Source: Tangfeifania diversioriginum (GTDB taxonomy: Bacteria; Bacteroidota; Bacteroidia; Bacteroidales; Prolixibacteraceae). From it: DNA of 38,746 nucleotides. The translations under genes and the position numbers were made by a program. Every line of letters begins with the position of its first letter. Position 1 is the stretch's first letter. The notes under the pieces were generated by a model. That model saw nothing but the letters and a program-made list of their open reading frames with translations, ran no database searches and was not told the origin of the DNA. This document shows, piece by piece, positions 7,899 to 15,048 of the stretch. Where the stretch lies: positions 1-38,746 of the forward strand of contig CAMCBW010000050.1 in NCBI GenBank assembly GCA_945873105.1, written 5' to 3'.

Positions 7899-8207
7899 CT
7901 ACAAAACGGGCTTTAGCCCAATCGTTTGGAAACTAAATTCAATCCGAACACCCAATTCCGAAGCCATTTTATTGATGGTGGCCAAAGTCAGATTGAATTT
8001 ACCGTTTTCAATCCTTGAAATTTGCCCCTTATCCACTCCCAGTTTTTCGGCAAGTTGACCCTGGGTAAGTTTCCTTTGCTTTCGAAGTTCCTTAAATTTA
8101 TACGCCAGGATTTCTGCTTTTAATTCACTCTCGAAAATCTCTCTTCCAATGGTCCCTCGTTTGCCTGCAATTTCGTCCAAAAGTTCATCATGGGTAGTTG
8201 TTTTCAT
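7899..8207 (-). CDS. XRE-family antitoxin, HigA-like
   Basis: A 102-residue protein with a helix-turn-helix at about residues 45-90: LTQGQLAEKLGVDKGQISRI, then ENGKFNLTLATINKMASELG. The N-terminal arm has no recognised fold. It is encoded downstream of a HigB/Gp49-type toxin with a 93-nt gap, the toxin-first order usual for higBA. The HTH should bind operator DNA and repress the module; two inverted repeats in the gap are candidate sites. Because the gap is unusually wide for higBA, the antitoxin may also have its own promoter. Confidence 0.85.
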   Translation of the reverse strand: MKTTTHDELLDEIAGKRGTIGREIFESELKAEILAYKFKELRKQRKLTQGQLAEKLGVDKGQISRIENGKFNLTLATINKMASELGVRIEFSFQTIGLKPVL

Positions 8208-8236
8208 ACTATAATAATTTGTTTTTTAAACGTAGT

Positions 8237-8268
8237 ATGGAACTCCATGTTGATGAAATTATTTTCAT
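8237..8268 (-). promoter_or_regulatory. Two inverted repeats, candidate antitoxin operator
   Basis: ATGGA-AC-TCCAT (8237-8248) and ATGAAA-TTAT-TTTCAT (8253-8268) lie side by side, 30-61 nt upstream of the antitoxin start. Paired short palindromes next to an XRE gene are typical operator architecture; binding is inferred. Confidence 0.4.
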
Positions 8269-8300
8269 ACCCTTGGGTGTTGGGAAACAACATGTTCGTT

Positions 8301-8630
8301 TCATAATTCAAAATATTTTCTCCTTAGTTTTTCTGCTTTCTCAATCTCCTTGACCGGAGTCTTTTGTCTCTTCTTAAAAATTCCATGCGTATAGATTACA
8401 AATACGTTATCTTCCTTAACCCAAAAAGCAAAAAGCCGATATTGCATCCCTTCTGCCATTGCTCTAAACTCCCAAATATCAGCTCCTGCTAATTTTTTAA
8501 AAATCGCAGGGTCTCTTACCTGCTGGGCCTTACTTACATTGAATAGCAATTTCTTGGCAGCTTTCCGATCTATGCTTCGGATAAATTCGGTGGCTGGAAC
8601 CACATATTTTACTTCAAAATTAATTTCCAT
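8301..8630 (-). CDS. HigB/Gp49-type toxin (RelE superfamily)
   Basis: A 109-residue protein of the phage-derived Gp49-like/HigB family. The diagnostic C-terminal part is present: WEFRAMAEGMQYRLFAFW, then a beta strand and THGIFKKRQKTPVKEIEKAE. These toxins are ribosome-dependent or free mRNA interferases. The N-terminus (FEVKYVVPATEFIRSIDRKA) fits the ATG at 8630 aligned with the family. A consensus promoter abuts that start, so the transcript would be leaderless or nearly so. It is encoded ahead of its XRE antitoxin on the minus strand. Complete and apparently intact. Confidence 0.85.
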   Translation of the reverse strand: MEINFEVKYVVPATEFIRSIDRKAAKKLLFNVSKAQQVRDPAIFKKLAGADIWEFRAMAEGMQYRLFAFWVKEDNVFVIYTHGIFKKRQKTPVKEIEKAEKLRRKYFEL

Positions 8631-8631
8631 A

Positions 8632-8662
8632 CAAAAATAATGGATGTTGCAATTTAATACAA
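8632..8662 (-). promoter_or_regulatory. Consensus promoter abutting the HigB start
   Basis: Read on the minus strand, TTG (8660-8662) and TATTTTTG (8632-8639) are 20 nt apart, an excellent Bacteroidetes match. The -7 box ends 1 nt before the ATG, so transcription should start at or just inside the coding sequence. Confidence 0.45.
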
Positions 8663-9005
8663 CTTATTGCAAAGAAATAGAACCCGTTCTGATGATTAAT
8701 ACTCGTTTGCATCCTGTAAGATGCTTTTAACCTAATATACTGAATTTTCCGGACAAAAAAGAGTAAAACCAGCATCACATTTTAATCTCAACACTCCAAT
8801 GCTATCAGGCATGGTCAGTTTTTATAACTCGGGGTTTCCCCCCGGCGGGAGAAAAATCACGGCAGATTGAGCTTGATTGCTAATATTGTTTTTTCTTCAA
8901 ATCTTTGCTTAACTTTAGTTGGTTGTTGGCAGAAACTTAGGCTCCTCCACTCCTGAAAGCTCCAAACATTCCTGTAAATGAATCTCCATCATCCCTGAAT
9001 TGAAC
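8663..9005. other. Gene-free stretch before the 41-bp array
   Basis: No gene was recognised. TTG at 8886-8888 and TAACTTTA at 8910-8917 (one mismatch to TAnnTTTG, 21-nt spacing) could form a promoter firing rightward into the 41-bp array. A C/G-rich imperfect hairpin lies at about 8830-8853 (GGGTTTCCCC/CCGGCGGGAG). Both are weak. Confidence 0.3.
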
Positions 9006-9224
9006 AAATTGGGATATTTCCTTGTTTCAGGAATGTCAGTAAGGGCAAATGGCACGGATTCCTAGTTTCAGGAAAGCCAGGAATGGCAAATGGCACAGAT
9101 CCCTTGTTTCAGGAAAGTGCTAGGTGGCAAATGGCAGCGATTCCTAATTTCAGGAAGGTGAGAGGGGGCAAATGGCACAAATACCTTATTTCATGAAATC
9201 TGGAGGTTGTCAATGGCAAGAATT
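9006..9224 (+). repeat. 41-bp tandem array, five units plus a partial one
   Basis: Units begin at 9006, 9047, 9088, 9129 and 9170 (lengths 41, 41, 41, 41, 42); a sixth decays after about 13 nt. Consensus features are AAATGGCA at positions 1-8, GATTCCT at 11-17, TTTCAGGAA at 20-28, and GGC at 39-41. Positions 29-38 vary strongly between units. TTCCT and AGGAA can pair as a 5-bp hairpin in units 1, 2 and 4 of the row; this is broken in the third and fifth. The period is not a multiple of three and the units contain stops, so it is not coding. It ends about 100 nt before the DUF6261 start. Confidence 0.85.
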
Positions 9225-9322
9225 GCGTATTTATAGAGCTGCTGACGACTAAAAAACGAGAAAATACGAAATTGAGTTATTAATAGTTCCCTTAATTATT
9301 TACTATTAAATTTTTCATTCGT

Positions 9323-10057
9323 ATGATTACTGCAATTGATCTTGTGAAACTTCGCAATGCGGAGTTCCTCACATTTGTTGCGACTTACTCAGAGATAGTC
9401 GCTGTTAACGATCCTGCTAAGCTGAATATTGCAACGCAACACGCTGCTTTCAAATTGAAGCTTGACGAAATGTCGGAGCTTTTCAAACGAGAAAGGAGCA
9501 GCATCTTCACCCAGGCACTGGTGCAGCTGGATGAACGCCGCGACGATGCCATCACCGGGTTTGCTACTGTTATCAATGGTTTTTGCTACCATTTCAATGC
9601 GGAGACCAAACAGGCAGCCAGGCTTCTAAACGAAAGCCTGATCCTGTACGGTGTTGGCATTGCCCGGTTGAATTTACAGGCCGAAACCTCTACCATTTCT
9701 GGAATCGTACACGATTGGGAGACCCAACCGAACCTTTCTGCCGCAATTACCAGGCTTGGCCTTTCGGATTGGGTGGCGGAACTGAAAACAGCCAACCAAT
9801 TGTTCGATCAGAAATACCTTGAACGGACGCGCGAGTATGGCGCTGCCAATCCCAGTACCATGAAGGTAAAACGGGAGGAGATGACAGTTGCCTACTACGA
9901 ATTGCGCAAATTCATCGAAGCCAACTCAGTTGTCAATCCCGGTGCAGCTTACGATAAATTGATTGGTGAGCTGAATGCACTGATTGATCAGTACAATTTA
10001 CTGCTAAACACACGATCTGCGGAGCCAAACCCTGAGTCGACTCCTGCCAACAATTAA
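9323..10057 (+). CDS. DUF6261 family protein
   Basis: This 244-residue protein resembles the DUF6261 family of Bacteroidetes. It is predicted to be almost entirely helical, soluble, and without a signal peptide or catalytic-looking motif. Conserved-looking blocks are the N-terminal LRNAEFLTF, LDERRDDAITGFATVINGF near residue 70, and AYDKLIGELNALIDQYNLLL at the C-terminus, followed by a polar tail. Function unknown. The gene stands alone between the 41-bp array and a strong hairpin terminator. Codon use looks more like the core genes than the AT-rich neighbours. Repeat-gene association is the point of interest; no role is claimed. Confidence 0.7.
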   Translation: MITAIDLVKLRNAEFLTFVATYSEIVAVNDPAKLNIATQHAAFKLKLDEMSELFKRERSSIFTQALVQLDERRDDAITGFATVINGFCYHFNAETKQAARLLNESLILYGVGIARLNLQAETSTISGIVHDWETQPNLSAAITRLGLSDWVAELKTANQLFDQKYLERTREYGAANPSTMKVKREEMTVAYYELRKFIEANSVVNPGAAYDKLIGELNALIDQYNLLLNTRSAEPNPESTPANN

Positions 10058-10071
10058 CGCTATTCTTTTCG

Positions 10072-10100
10072 AAAGCCTGCCATTGGGAACAGCAGGCTTT
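10072..10100 (+). terminator. Hairpin terminator after the DUF6261 gene
   Basis: AAAGCCTGC (10072-10080) pairs perfectly with GCAGGCTTT (10092-10100) across an 11-nt loop, 15 nt after the stop. The following T tract is short, so termination strength is uncertain. Confidence 0.6.
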
Positions 10101-10161
10101 CATTAGCCATTCAAACAATAAGTAATTTCGGATTTTAACAGCCTATTTTCCCTTTTGATAG

Positions 10162-10169
10162 TATATTTG
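10162..10169 (+). promoter_or_regulatory. -7 box of the ParE/RelE-type TA operon
   Basis: TATATTTG matches TAnnTTTG exactly, 23 nt ahead of the GTG start of the antitoxin gene. No clear -33 element. Confidence 0.5.
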
Positions 10170-10192
10170 TATCACATCCATAATTTATCAAA

Positions 10193-10414
10193 GTGAAAGT
10201 ATTTTCAATAACCATACCTGACGACAAGGAAAACACCTTCATCGAATTAATGAACAGTGTTTCATTCGTCAACAAAATCGAGGTTGTTTCCAGTGAAAAT
10301 GAAATTCCTTCATGGCACAAAGTAATTCTTGACCAAAGAATTGAAGATAAAGCCGGAGATTACCTTAAGTGGGATGACTTGCAAAAAGATCTAAATGCAA
10401 AATATGGCTTATAA
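10193..10414 (+). CDS. Antitoxin-like protein, partner of ParE/RelE toxin
   Basis: A 73-residue protein beginning with a beta-strand (VFSITIPDDKENTFIELM). The C-terminal part, DYLKWDDLQKDLNAKYG, is the short acidic helix that wraps the toxin in many RelB/addiction-module antitoxins. The start is GTG at 10193; no in-frame ATG gives a sensible N-terminus and a -7 box is correctly spaced upstream. It overlaps the toxin gene by 11 nt. It lacks an obvious HTH; the N-terminal strand could still form a ribbon-helix-helix-like dimer. Identity rests mainly on context. Confidence 0.7.
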   Translation: MKVFSITIPDDKENTFIELMNSVSFVNKIEVVSSENEIPSWHKVILDQRIEDKAGDYLKWDDLQKDLNAKYGL

Positions 10415-10697
10415 GCTATTTGTCAATCCATCTGCAAGGCTTGATATCATTGAGGCTATTGACTGGTATAACGAAAAACAGCCTAATCTGGGATTTCGTT
10501 TATACAAATACATTCAAACCACACTTGAAATTATACGAAGCAACCCTTCGGGGTTTGCCGTTCGATATAAAACAATTCATACTGCAATTGTAAAAAAATT
10601 CCCTTACATGATTCACTATATTGTGGATCAACAGACCGAAACCATCAGCGTTCTGGCTGTTCTTTGTATGCATCGCAGTCCCGACTCGTGGATTTAA
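10404..10697 (+). CDS. ParE/RelE superfamily toxin
   Basis: A 97-residue protein with the family pattern. An N-terminal strand and helix (FVNPSARLDIIEAIDWYNEKQ) lead into GFRLYKYIQTTLEIIRSNP, then VRYKTIHTAIVKKFPYMIHY and the final strand ISVLAVLCMHRSPDSW. This order is typical of ParE-like gyrase inhibitors and RelE-like RNases; which activity applies cannot be told from the sequence. The ATG at 10404 (MAYKLFV) is preferred over 10395 because family members start directly before this strand. It overlaps the antitoxin gene and is the third TA module in 7 kb. Confidence 0.85.
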   Translation: MAYKLFVNPSARLDIIEAIDWYNEKQPNLGFRLYKYIQTTLEIIRSNPSGFAVRYKTIHTAIVKKFPYMIHYIVDQQTETISVLAVLCMHRSPDSWI

Positions 10698-10769
10698 TAA
10701 TGATCGGACGGCAAAGCACACCTTACGGAATCGAAAAATTGCGGCCTTTCGACTTACTTGATTGTATCC

Positions 10770-11672
10770 TTAATCTTTAAACGCCTCGAAAGTTTTCAGC
10801 TTCAGCCTCAGCTTAACGATGATGCTGAAAATGATAGCTGTCCAGAAGGAAAACATGGAATAGACCAACGCTGGCTTGACCATATCCTGGTTTTGCAGCA
10901 GTGTTCCTGCAACCAGAAAGGCCAGCGTTGTATTGTGTACCGCCGATTCAATGGCAATTGTAAAGGAGTCCTTGTTACTCAACCTGTTTATAAAAATGAT
11001 GTAATATCCCCAAATAAAAGAGACAATATTGATTAACAAGCCATATGGGAAAATTTGCCAAAATTCGGTAGCACTGATACCCGTACCTCCTTGCTCTTCA
11101 CTGGCAAATAGTTTTACAAAGAATACGGCTGCCAATGCCACCAAAAGCACATAATTCATGGGCTTTTTAATGTTATCAGCAAAGGTTGGAAACCTTCCTC
11201 TGATCAATGCTCCCACCAAAGCGGGTATGAGCGTTACAAGAAAAATCTGTCTCAATGTTTCCCAAAAAGGAAGCTGGATGGAGGTTTGGCTGCCATAATA
11301 AAACATCAAGGCAAGATTGACTGTAAAGGGAATTGTAAAGAGTGTCAAAATGCTGTTGATAGTGGTAAAAGTGACTGAAAGTGCCACATTCCCTTTGAAA
11401 AAATAGGTAAGAAAGCCTGAGGTGGAGGCACCTGGACAGGAAATCAGCAATATTAAGCCAACTTTAACAGGAAGCGGGAGATCTGAGAAATAGGTAACTA
11501 CAAATGCAAAGATAGGCAGTGCAATAATCTGAGAGCTTAATCCAATCAACAAGGACTTAGGTTCATTTACAACATCCTTGAAGTTTTGAATCGTTAGGGT
11601 CAACCCAATGCCCAACATGATAAATGCCAGGACTGAACTTATCAAAATATCGATGTACGAATAGGGCAGCAT
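10770..11672 (-). CDS. BASS-family transporter (bile acid:sodium symporter fold)
   Basis: A 300-residue integral membrane protein with about ten predicted helices. Family landmarks are the discontinuous-helix motif CPGASTSGFLTYFFKGNVALS near residue 85 and ESAVHNTTLAFLVA near residue 250, the two crossover segments that hold sodium and substrate in ASBT-like structures. Bacterial members import bile acids, pantoate, pyruvate or other organic anions; the substrate here cannot be assigned. It is monocistronic-looking, separated from the upstream dGTPase gene by a 44-bp palindrome. The start ATG at 11672 is clear. Full length for the family. Confidence 0.88.
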   Translation of the reverse strand: MLPYSYIDILISSVLAFIMLGIGLTLTIQNFKDVVNEPKSLLIGLSSQIIALPIFAFVVTYFSDLPLPVKVGLILLISCPGASTSGFLTYFFKGNVALSVTFTTINSILTLFTIPFTVNLALMFYYGSQTSIQLPFWETLRQIFLVTLIPALVGALIRGRFPTFADNIKKPMNYVLLVALAAVFFVKLFASEEQGGTGISATEFWQIFPYGLLINIVSFIWGYYIIFINRLSNKDSFTIAIESAVHNTTLAFLVAGTLLQNQDMVKPALVYSMFSFWTAIIFSIIVKLRLKLKTFEAFKD

Positions 11673-11784
11673 TCTGAATTGGATTATTCAACAGTGACTT
11701 CTTTACAAATTTGCTCTTTTTTTGATTGTATTCTTATGCGGCACAAATTATATTTAAAGGCTAATATAAGGAGAAAGTTTATCT

Positions 11785-11828
11785 GATCGGACGCCCACGC
11801 AGGGGCGCCCCTGCGTGGGCGTCCGATC
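11785..11828. repeat. Perfect 44-bp palindrome
   Basis: A 22-nt arm running from GATCGGACGCCC to AGGGGC is followed directly by its exact reverse complement with no loop. It is G+C-rich in an AT-rich spacer, starts 10 nt after the dGTPase stop on the minus strand, and has no T tract. It resembles palindromic REP-like repeats that spread between genes; a terminator role is possible but unsupported. Confidence 0.85.
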
Positions 11829-11837
11829 TTCAAATCA

Positions 11838-13181
11838 TCACATGCCCGGCAAATTGATCCCTGTAATCTTGCGATAGAGATCCAAGGCATAAAGATCGGT
11901 CATCCCGGATACGAAATCGACAATCGTCTGCAACTGCTCGTACAAATTTTCGCTTTGAAGGTGGTATTGGGATGGAATAATGGAGAGCAGCTTCTCCGAA
12001 AACGGATCTTTGGGATCCAGGATGGCCGGGGTAAACTCCTCCAGCAGGGTTCCCAATATCTTGTAGCCTGCGATCTCTATCTGGATGACGACAGGATCCC
12101 TGTAAATCCGGTCCGCAGAGAGCTCTTTGATCACTTTCATCGCTTTTCCGGAGTTTCCCTCCAGCATTTTCAGCAGCGAAGGAGTCGCCTCACCCCGCAA
12201 TATCTGCTCCAGGTTACCGAGGAAGATGGCTGCACACTCTTTCACCAATTTCCCGATTACCATCGCCCGAAGATAGCCAACCCGTTCGTTCCGGTCAGAG
12301 ACAATTTTAAGGTTGGTATGAATGACCGAAAGCACCTCCTTGTCGGCTCTTTCATCAAAAAATGCCAACAAAAGATCCTCTGTCTCTGCAGAGCCGATGA
12401 TTTTGAGCTTGTGGGCATCCTCCAGATCAATCACCTGGTAACAGATGTCGTCGGCAGCCTCCACCAGGTAGACTAACGGGTGACGGGCAAAACGCTGGGG
12501 ATGGTCGGATAGCTGGGGTATCCCGAGGATGGTCGCAATCTTGTAAAAGAGGGCTTTCTCGGTCTGGAAAAAGCCAAACTTGTGTTTGTTACCAGCCAGG
12601 ATGGATTCGTAGGGATACTTCACCACAGCGGCGAGGGTGGAATAAGTCAGGCCAAATCCTCCCTCCCTGCGGCCATTGAAGGTGTGGGTCAGCAACCTGA
12701 AGGCATTGGCATTCCCGTCGAAACAGGTAAAGTCGGACTGCTGTTCGGCCGTTAATTTATCCAGATAGGTTTTGCCTTTCCCTTTGCTGAAAAAGTTGGA
12801 AATGGCATGCTCTCCCGAATGGCCAAAGGGTGGATTGCCCATATCGTGGGCCAGGCAGGCGGTCGAGACGATGGTCCCGATTTCGGCCAATATGGACTGC
12901 TCTGTAGGATCCCCCATCCTGGTAAGGCCAAGCGCCACCAGGTTTCCCAGCGAACGCCCCACGCTGGCCACCTCGAGGGAGTGGGTGAGCCGGTTGTGCA
13001 CGAAAATACTTCCCGGCAACGGGAATACTTGCGTCTTGTTTTGCAGCCTCCGGAAGGGAGAGGAGAAGATGAGGCGGTCGTAATCCCGCTGGAAGGCGGT
13101 CCGGATCTCTTCCGGTTCGTCGTAGTGTCTGAATTCAAGGCCCAAACGTACCGGAGAGATCAGCTGACTCCATTTTGTCAT
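11838..13181 (-). CDS. dgt: Deoxyguanosinetriphosphate triphosphohydrolase (dGTPase)
   Basis: A 447-residue HD-superfamily enzyme hydrolysing dGTP, and often other dNTPs, to the nucleoside and triphosphate. The N-terminus has the family sequence YDRLIFSSPFRRLQNKTQVF. Metal ligands are His67 in RLTHSLE, His112-Asp113 in CLAHDMGNPPFGHSGE, and a downstream Asp in EAADDICY. Length matches Bacteroidetes Dgt proteins. It is divergent from the CysP-like permease, with a 109-nt AT-rich spacer presumably holding both promoters, though no exact TAnnTTTG was found there. A second, distinct HD phosphohydrolase lies at 21003-22256. Confidence 0.93.
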   Translation of the reverse strand: MTKWSQLISPVRLGLEFRHYDEPEEIRTAFQRDYDRLIFSSPFRRLQNKTQVFPLPGSIFVHNRLTHSLEVASVGRSLGNLVALGLTRMGDPTEQSILAEIGTIVSTACLAHDMGNPPFGHSGEHAISNFFSKGKGKTYLDKLTAEQQSDFTCFDGNANAFRLLTHTFNGRREGGFGLTYSTLAAVVKYPYESILAGNKHKFGFFQTEKALFYKIATILGIPQLSDHPQRFARHPLVYLVEAADDICYQVIDLEDAHKLKIIGSAETEDLLLAFFDERADKEVLSVIHTNLKIVSDRNERVGYLRAMVIGKLVKECAAIFLGNLEQILRGEATPSLLKMLEGNSGKAMKVIKELSADRIYRDPVVIQIEIAGYKILGTLLEEFTPAILDPKDPFSEKLLSIIPSQYHLQSENLYEQLQTIVDFVSGMTDLYALDLYRKITGINLPGM

Positions 13182-13290
13182 GGTAACAGGTTCTGGTGAC
13201 GGCTCAAATTTGGACTATTTTTCGAATATGACAAAAGGATTGTTAAATATTTATAAATATCTTCGCACAAATTAACTTTTCCCGGATTTT

Positions 13291-14322
13291 ATGTTCAACG
13301 GTCTGTTACTCCCATTGCTGGTTGCCATGTTCCTGGCTTTGAACATGGGAGGAAGCGGTACTGCACCCTCCTTCGCAACAGCTTTTGGATCAGGCATTAT
13401 CCGAAGATCATTGATACCGGGGCTTTTTGGAATCTTTGTTTTGCTGGGGGCTTTGCTGGCTGGAAAAAATACGGCGATCACCCTCGGAAAGGAAATCTTA
13501 CCTGCTGTAAGTCTTGACTACACCCTTACCACCATCATCCTCTTTTCGGTGGCCCTCTCGCTCCTTTTTGCCAACCTGATCGGGGTGCCACAGTCGACGG
13601 CTCAATCTACGGTAGTTGCCCTGATTGCTCCAGCCCATTATGTTGGACAACTCAACACCCACAAAATATTTTACGAGATTCTCCCCACCTGGATTGTGAT
13701 GCCCTTCATCTCATTTGGCATCATGTATTTTATTACCAGGGTGATCTCCCGTCGCTTTGACCTTAAAAATCCAGGGTACTTTGCCACCGAAAAACGGCAG
13801 AAATTCTTCAACTGGGTGGTGATCATCACCAGCTGCTACGTGGCCTTCTCCATCGGATCCAACAATGTGGCCAACGCCGCCGGTCCAATCACCTCCATGA
13901 TTACCAACGAAATGCACATCAACCCCACCAGCCAGAATTTCGTTTTGATCATGTTGCTTTGTACCTTGATTATTGCGCCTGTTTTTGCCATCGGCAGCTC
14001 CATTTTTGGCCACAAACTCATGGTCAGAACCGGTACTGCCATCATCCCTATCGGGAAGGTGGAGGCCTCGATGATCTCGTTCATCACAGCATCCCTTTTG
14101 TTAACAGCCTCGCTTACAAGGGGAATTCCCACCTCCCTGGTGCAACTCAATACTTTTGCCATCCTGGCACTCAGCGTTTCAAAAGTAGGATGGAAAGAGA
14201 CCTTCTCCAAGAAGGTGGTGAAACAGTTCTGGATGATCTGGCTGATTGCCCCGCTGATCGCATTCATCTTCTCCTACCTGCTTACCTCACTGGCCGATCG
14301 GGCAGGTTTGCTCTCCATGTAA
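13291..14322 (+). CDS. PiT-superfamily permease, CysP (sulfate)-like
   Basis: A 343-residue membrane protein with two inverted PiT repeats. The first carries LNMGGSGTAPSFATAFGSG in place of the GANDVANA signature of phosphate transporters; the second keeps SIGSNNVANAAGP. This combination and the short length resemble Bacillus subtilis CysP, a sulfate permease (about 354 residues), more than PitA. PQSTAQSTVVALI corresponds to the repeat-1 substrate segment. No sulfur-assimilation genes are nearby, so substrate assignment is inference. It ends flush against the stop of the convergent YgjP-like gene with no terminator. Confidence 0.82.
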   Translation: MFNGLLLPLLVAMFLALNMGGSGTAPSFATAFGSGIIRRSLIPGLFGIFVLLGALLAGKNTAITLGKEILPAVSLDYTLTTIILFSVALSLLFANLIGVPQSTAQSTVVALIAPAHYVGQLNTHKIFYEILPTWIVMPFISFGIMYFITRVISRRFDLKNPGYFATEKRQKFFNWVVIITSCYVAFSIGSNNVANAAGPITSMITNEMHINPTSQNFVLIMLLCTLIIAPVFAIGSSIFGHKLMVRTGTAIIPIGKVEASMISFITASLLLTASLTRGIPTSLVQLNTFAILALSVSKVGWKETFSKKVVKQFWMIWLIAPLIAFIFSYLLTSLADRAGLLSM

Positions 14323-15048
14323 TCAGAAAATCCCCGGCCTGAACTTTTTGACCACTTTATCAAGTTCATCTCCATCCGGGAAATGACCCTTCAGCCTGGC
14401 TTTGAAAGCCGGACCGTGGTTGGGCACCTTGGTATGCACCAGCTCATGAACCAAAATGTAGTCGATCACCCGATCGGGAAGCCGCATCAGGTGGAGGTTC
14501 AGGTTGATGTTCCCCAGGTTGGAACAACTTCCCCAGTTGGTCTTGTTATTCTTGATGGTCAATGCTTTAAAGGAGTATCCCAATTGACTGGCCAGCTCAC
14601 GCGTCCTACCGGGCAAATATCTTTTGGCTTCATACCGCAGCACTCCCTCCACCGCCATTTTTATCCTGGCTACAATTTCAGGATGTTGGAGGGATGCCTC
14701 TTCCGGATAGCCAATCACCACCAATTGCTCCTGCTCGTGGAATTTAACCTGAACCTTGGTAGATTTAAGCGGCTCAAGGTGGTATTTAAAATTACGGGTA
14801 GAGAAAAGGTCACCCGGCAGAAGCTCCTTCCTGGTAAGGCCACGCTTTTCTAACCTCTTCCTGGTTCGGATTACCCACTCCCTTTTCTCTTCCAGAAATG
14901 CCTCCCCCCTCGAGAATGGCAAAAGCCAGGGGATGGTAACCTGGACCTCTCCGCTGGATTTGACAGAGATTCTCAGTTGCCTGGACCTTGCCTTGCGCAC
15001 CAGCAGCACCTCTCCTATCCCATCCACGAAGAGGATTTTCTCACTCAT
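14323..15048 (-). CDS. YgjP-like M48-type metallopeptidase (DUF45)
   Basis: A 241-residue protein. The C-terminal half has the zinc motif HELVHTKVPNHG at about residue 200, preceded by NNKTNWGSCS, the YgjP/SprT-like signature. The N-terminal half is beta-rich and matches the family's accessory domain (SRQLRISVKSSGEVQVTIP). The cellular substrate of these putative zinc proteases is unknown. Its ATG overlaps the stop of the upstream YbhN-like gene by 4 nt (ATGA), indicating a two-gene operon. Full length. Confidence 0.88.
   Translation of the reverse strand: MSEKILFVDGIGEVLLVRKARSRQLRISVKSSGEVQVTIPWLLPFSRGEAFLEEKREWVIRTRKRLEKRGLTRKELLPGDLFSTRNFKYHLEPLKSTKVQVKFHEQEQLVVIGYPEEASLQHPEIVARIKMAVEGVLRYEAKRYLPGRTRELASQLGYSFKALTIKNNKTNWGSCSNLGNINLNLHLMRLPDRVIDYILVHELVHTKVPNHGPAFKARLKGHFPDGDELDKVVKKFRPGIF

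Noticed and set aside
9006-9224. CRISPR array
   Set aside because: The period is 41 nt with only 7-10 variable bases per unit, repeats are imperfect, and no cas genes are present.
11785-11828. Classical rho-independent terminator for dgt
   Set aside because: There is no loop and no T tract on the sense side; kept as a repeat instead.
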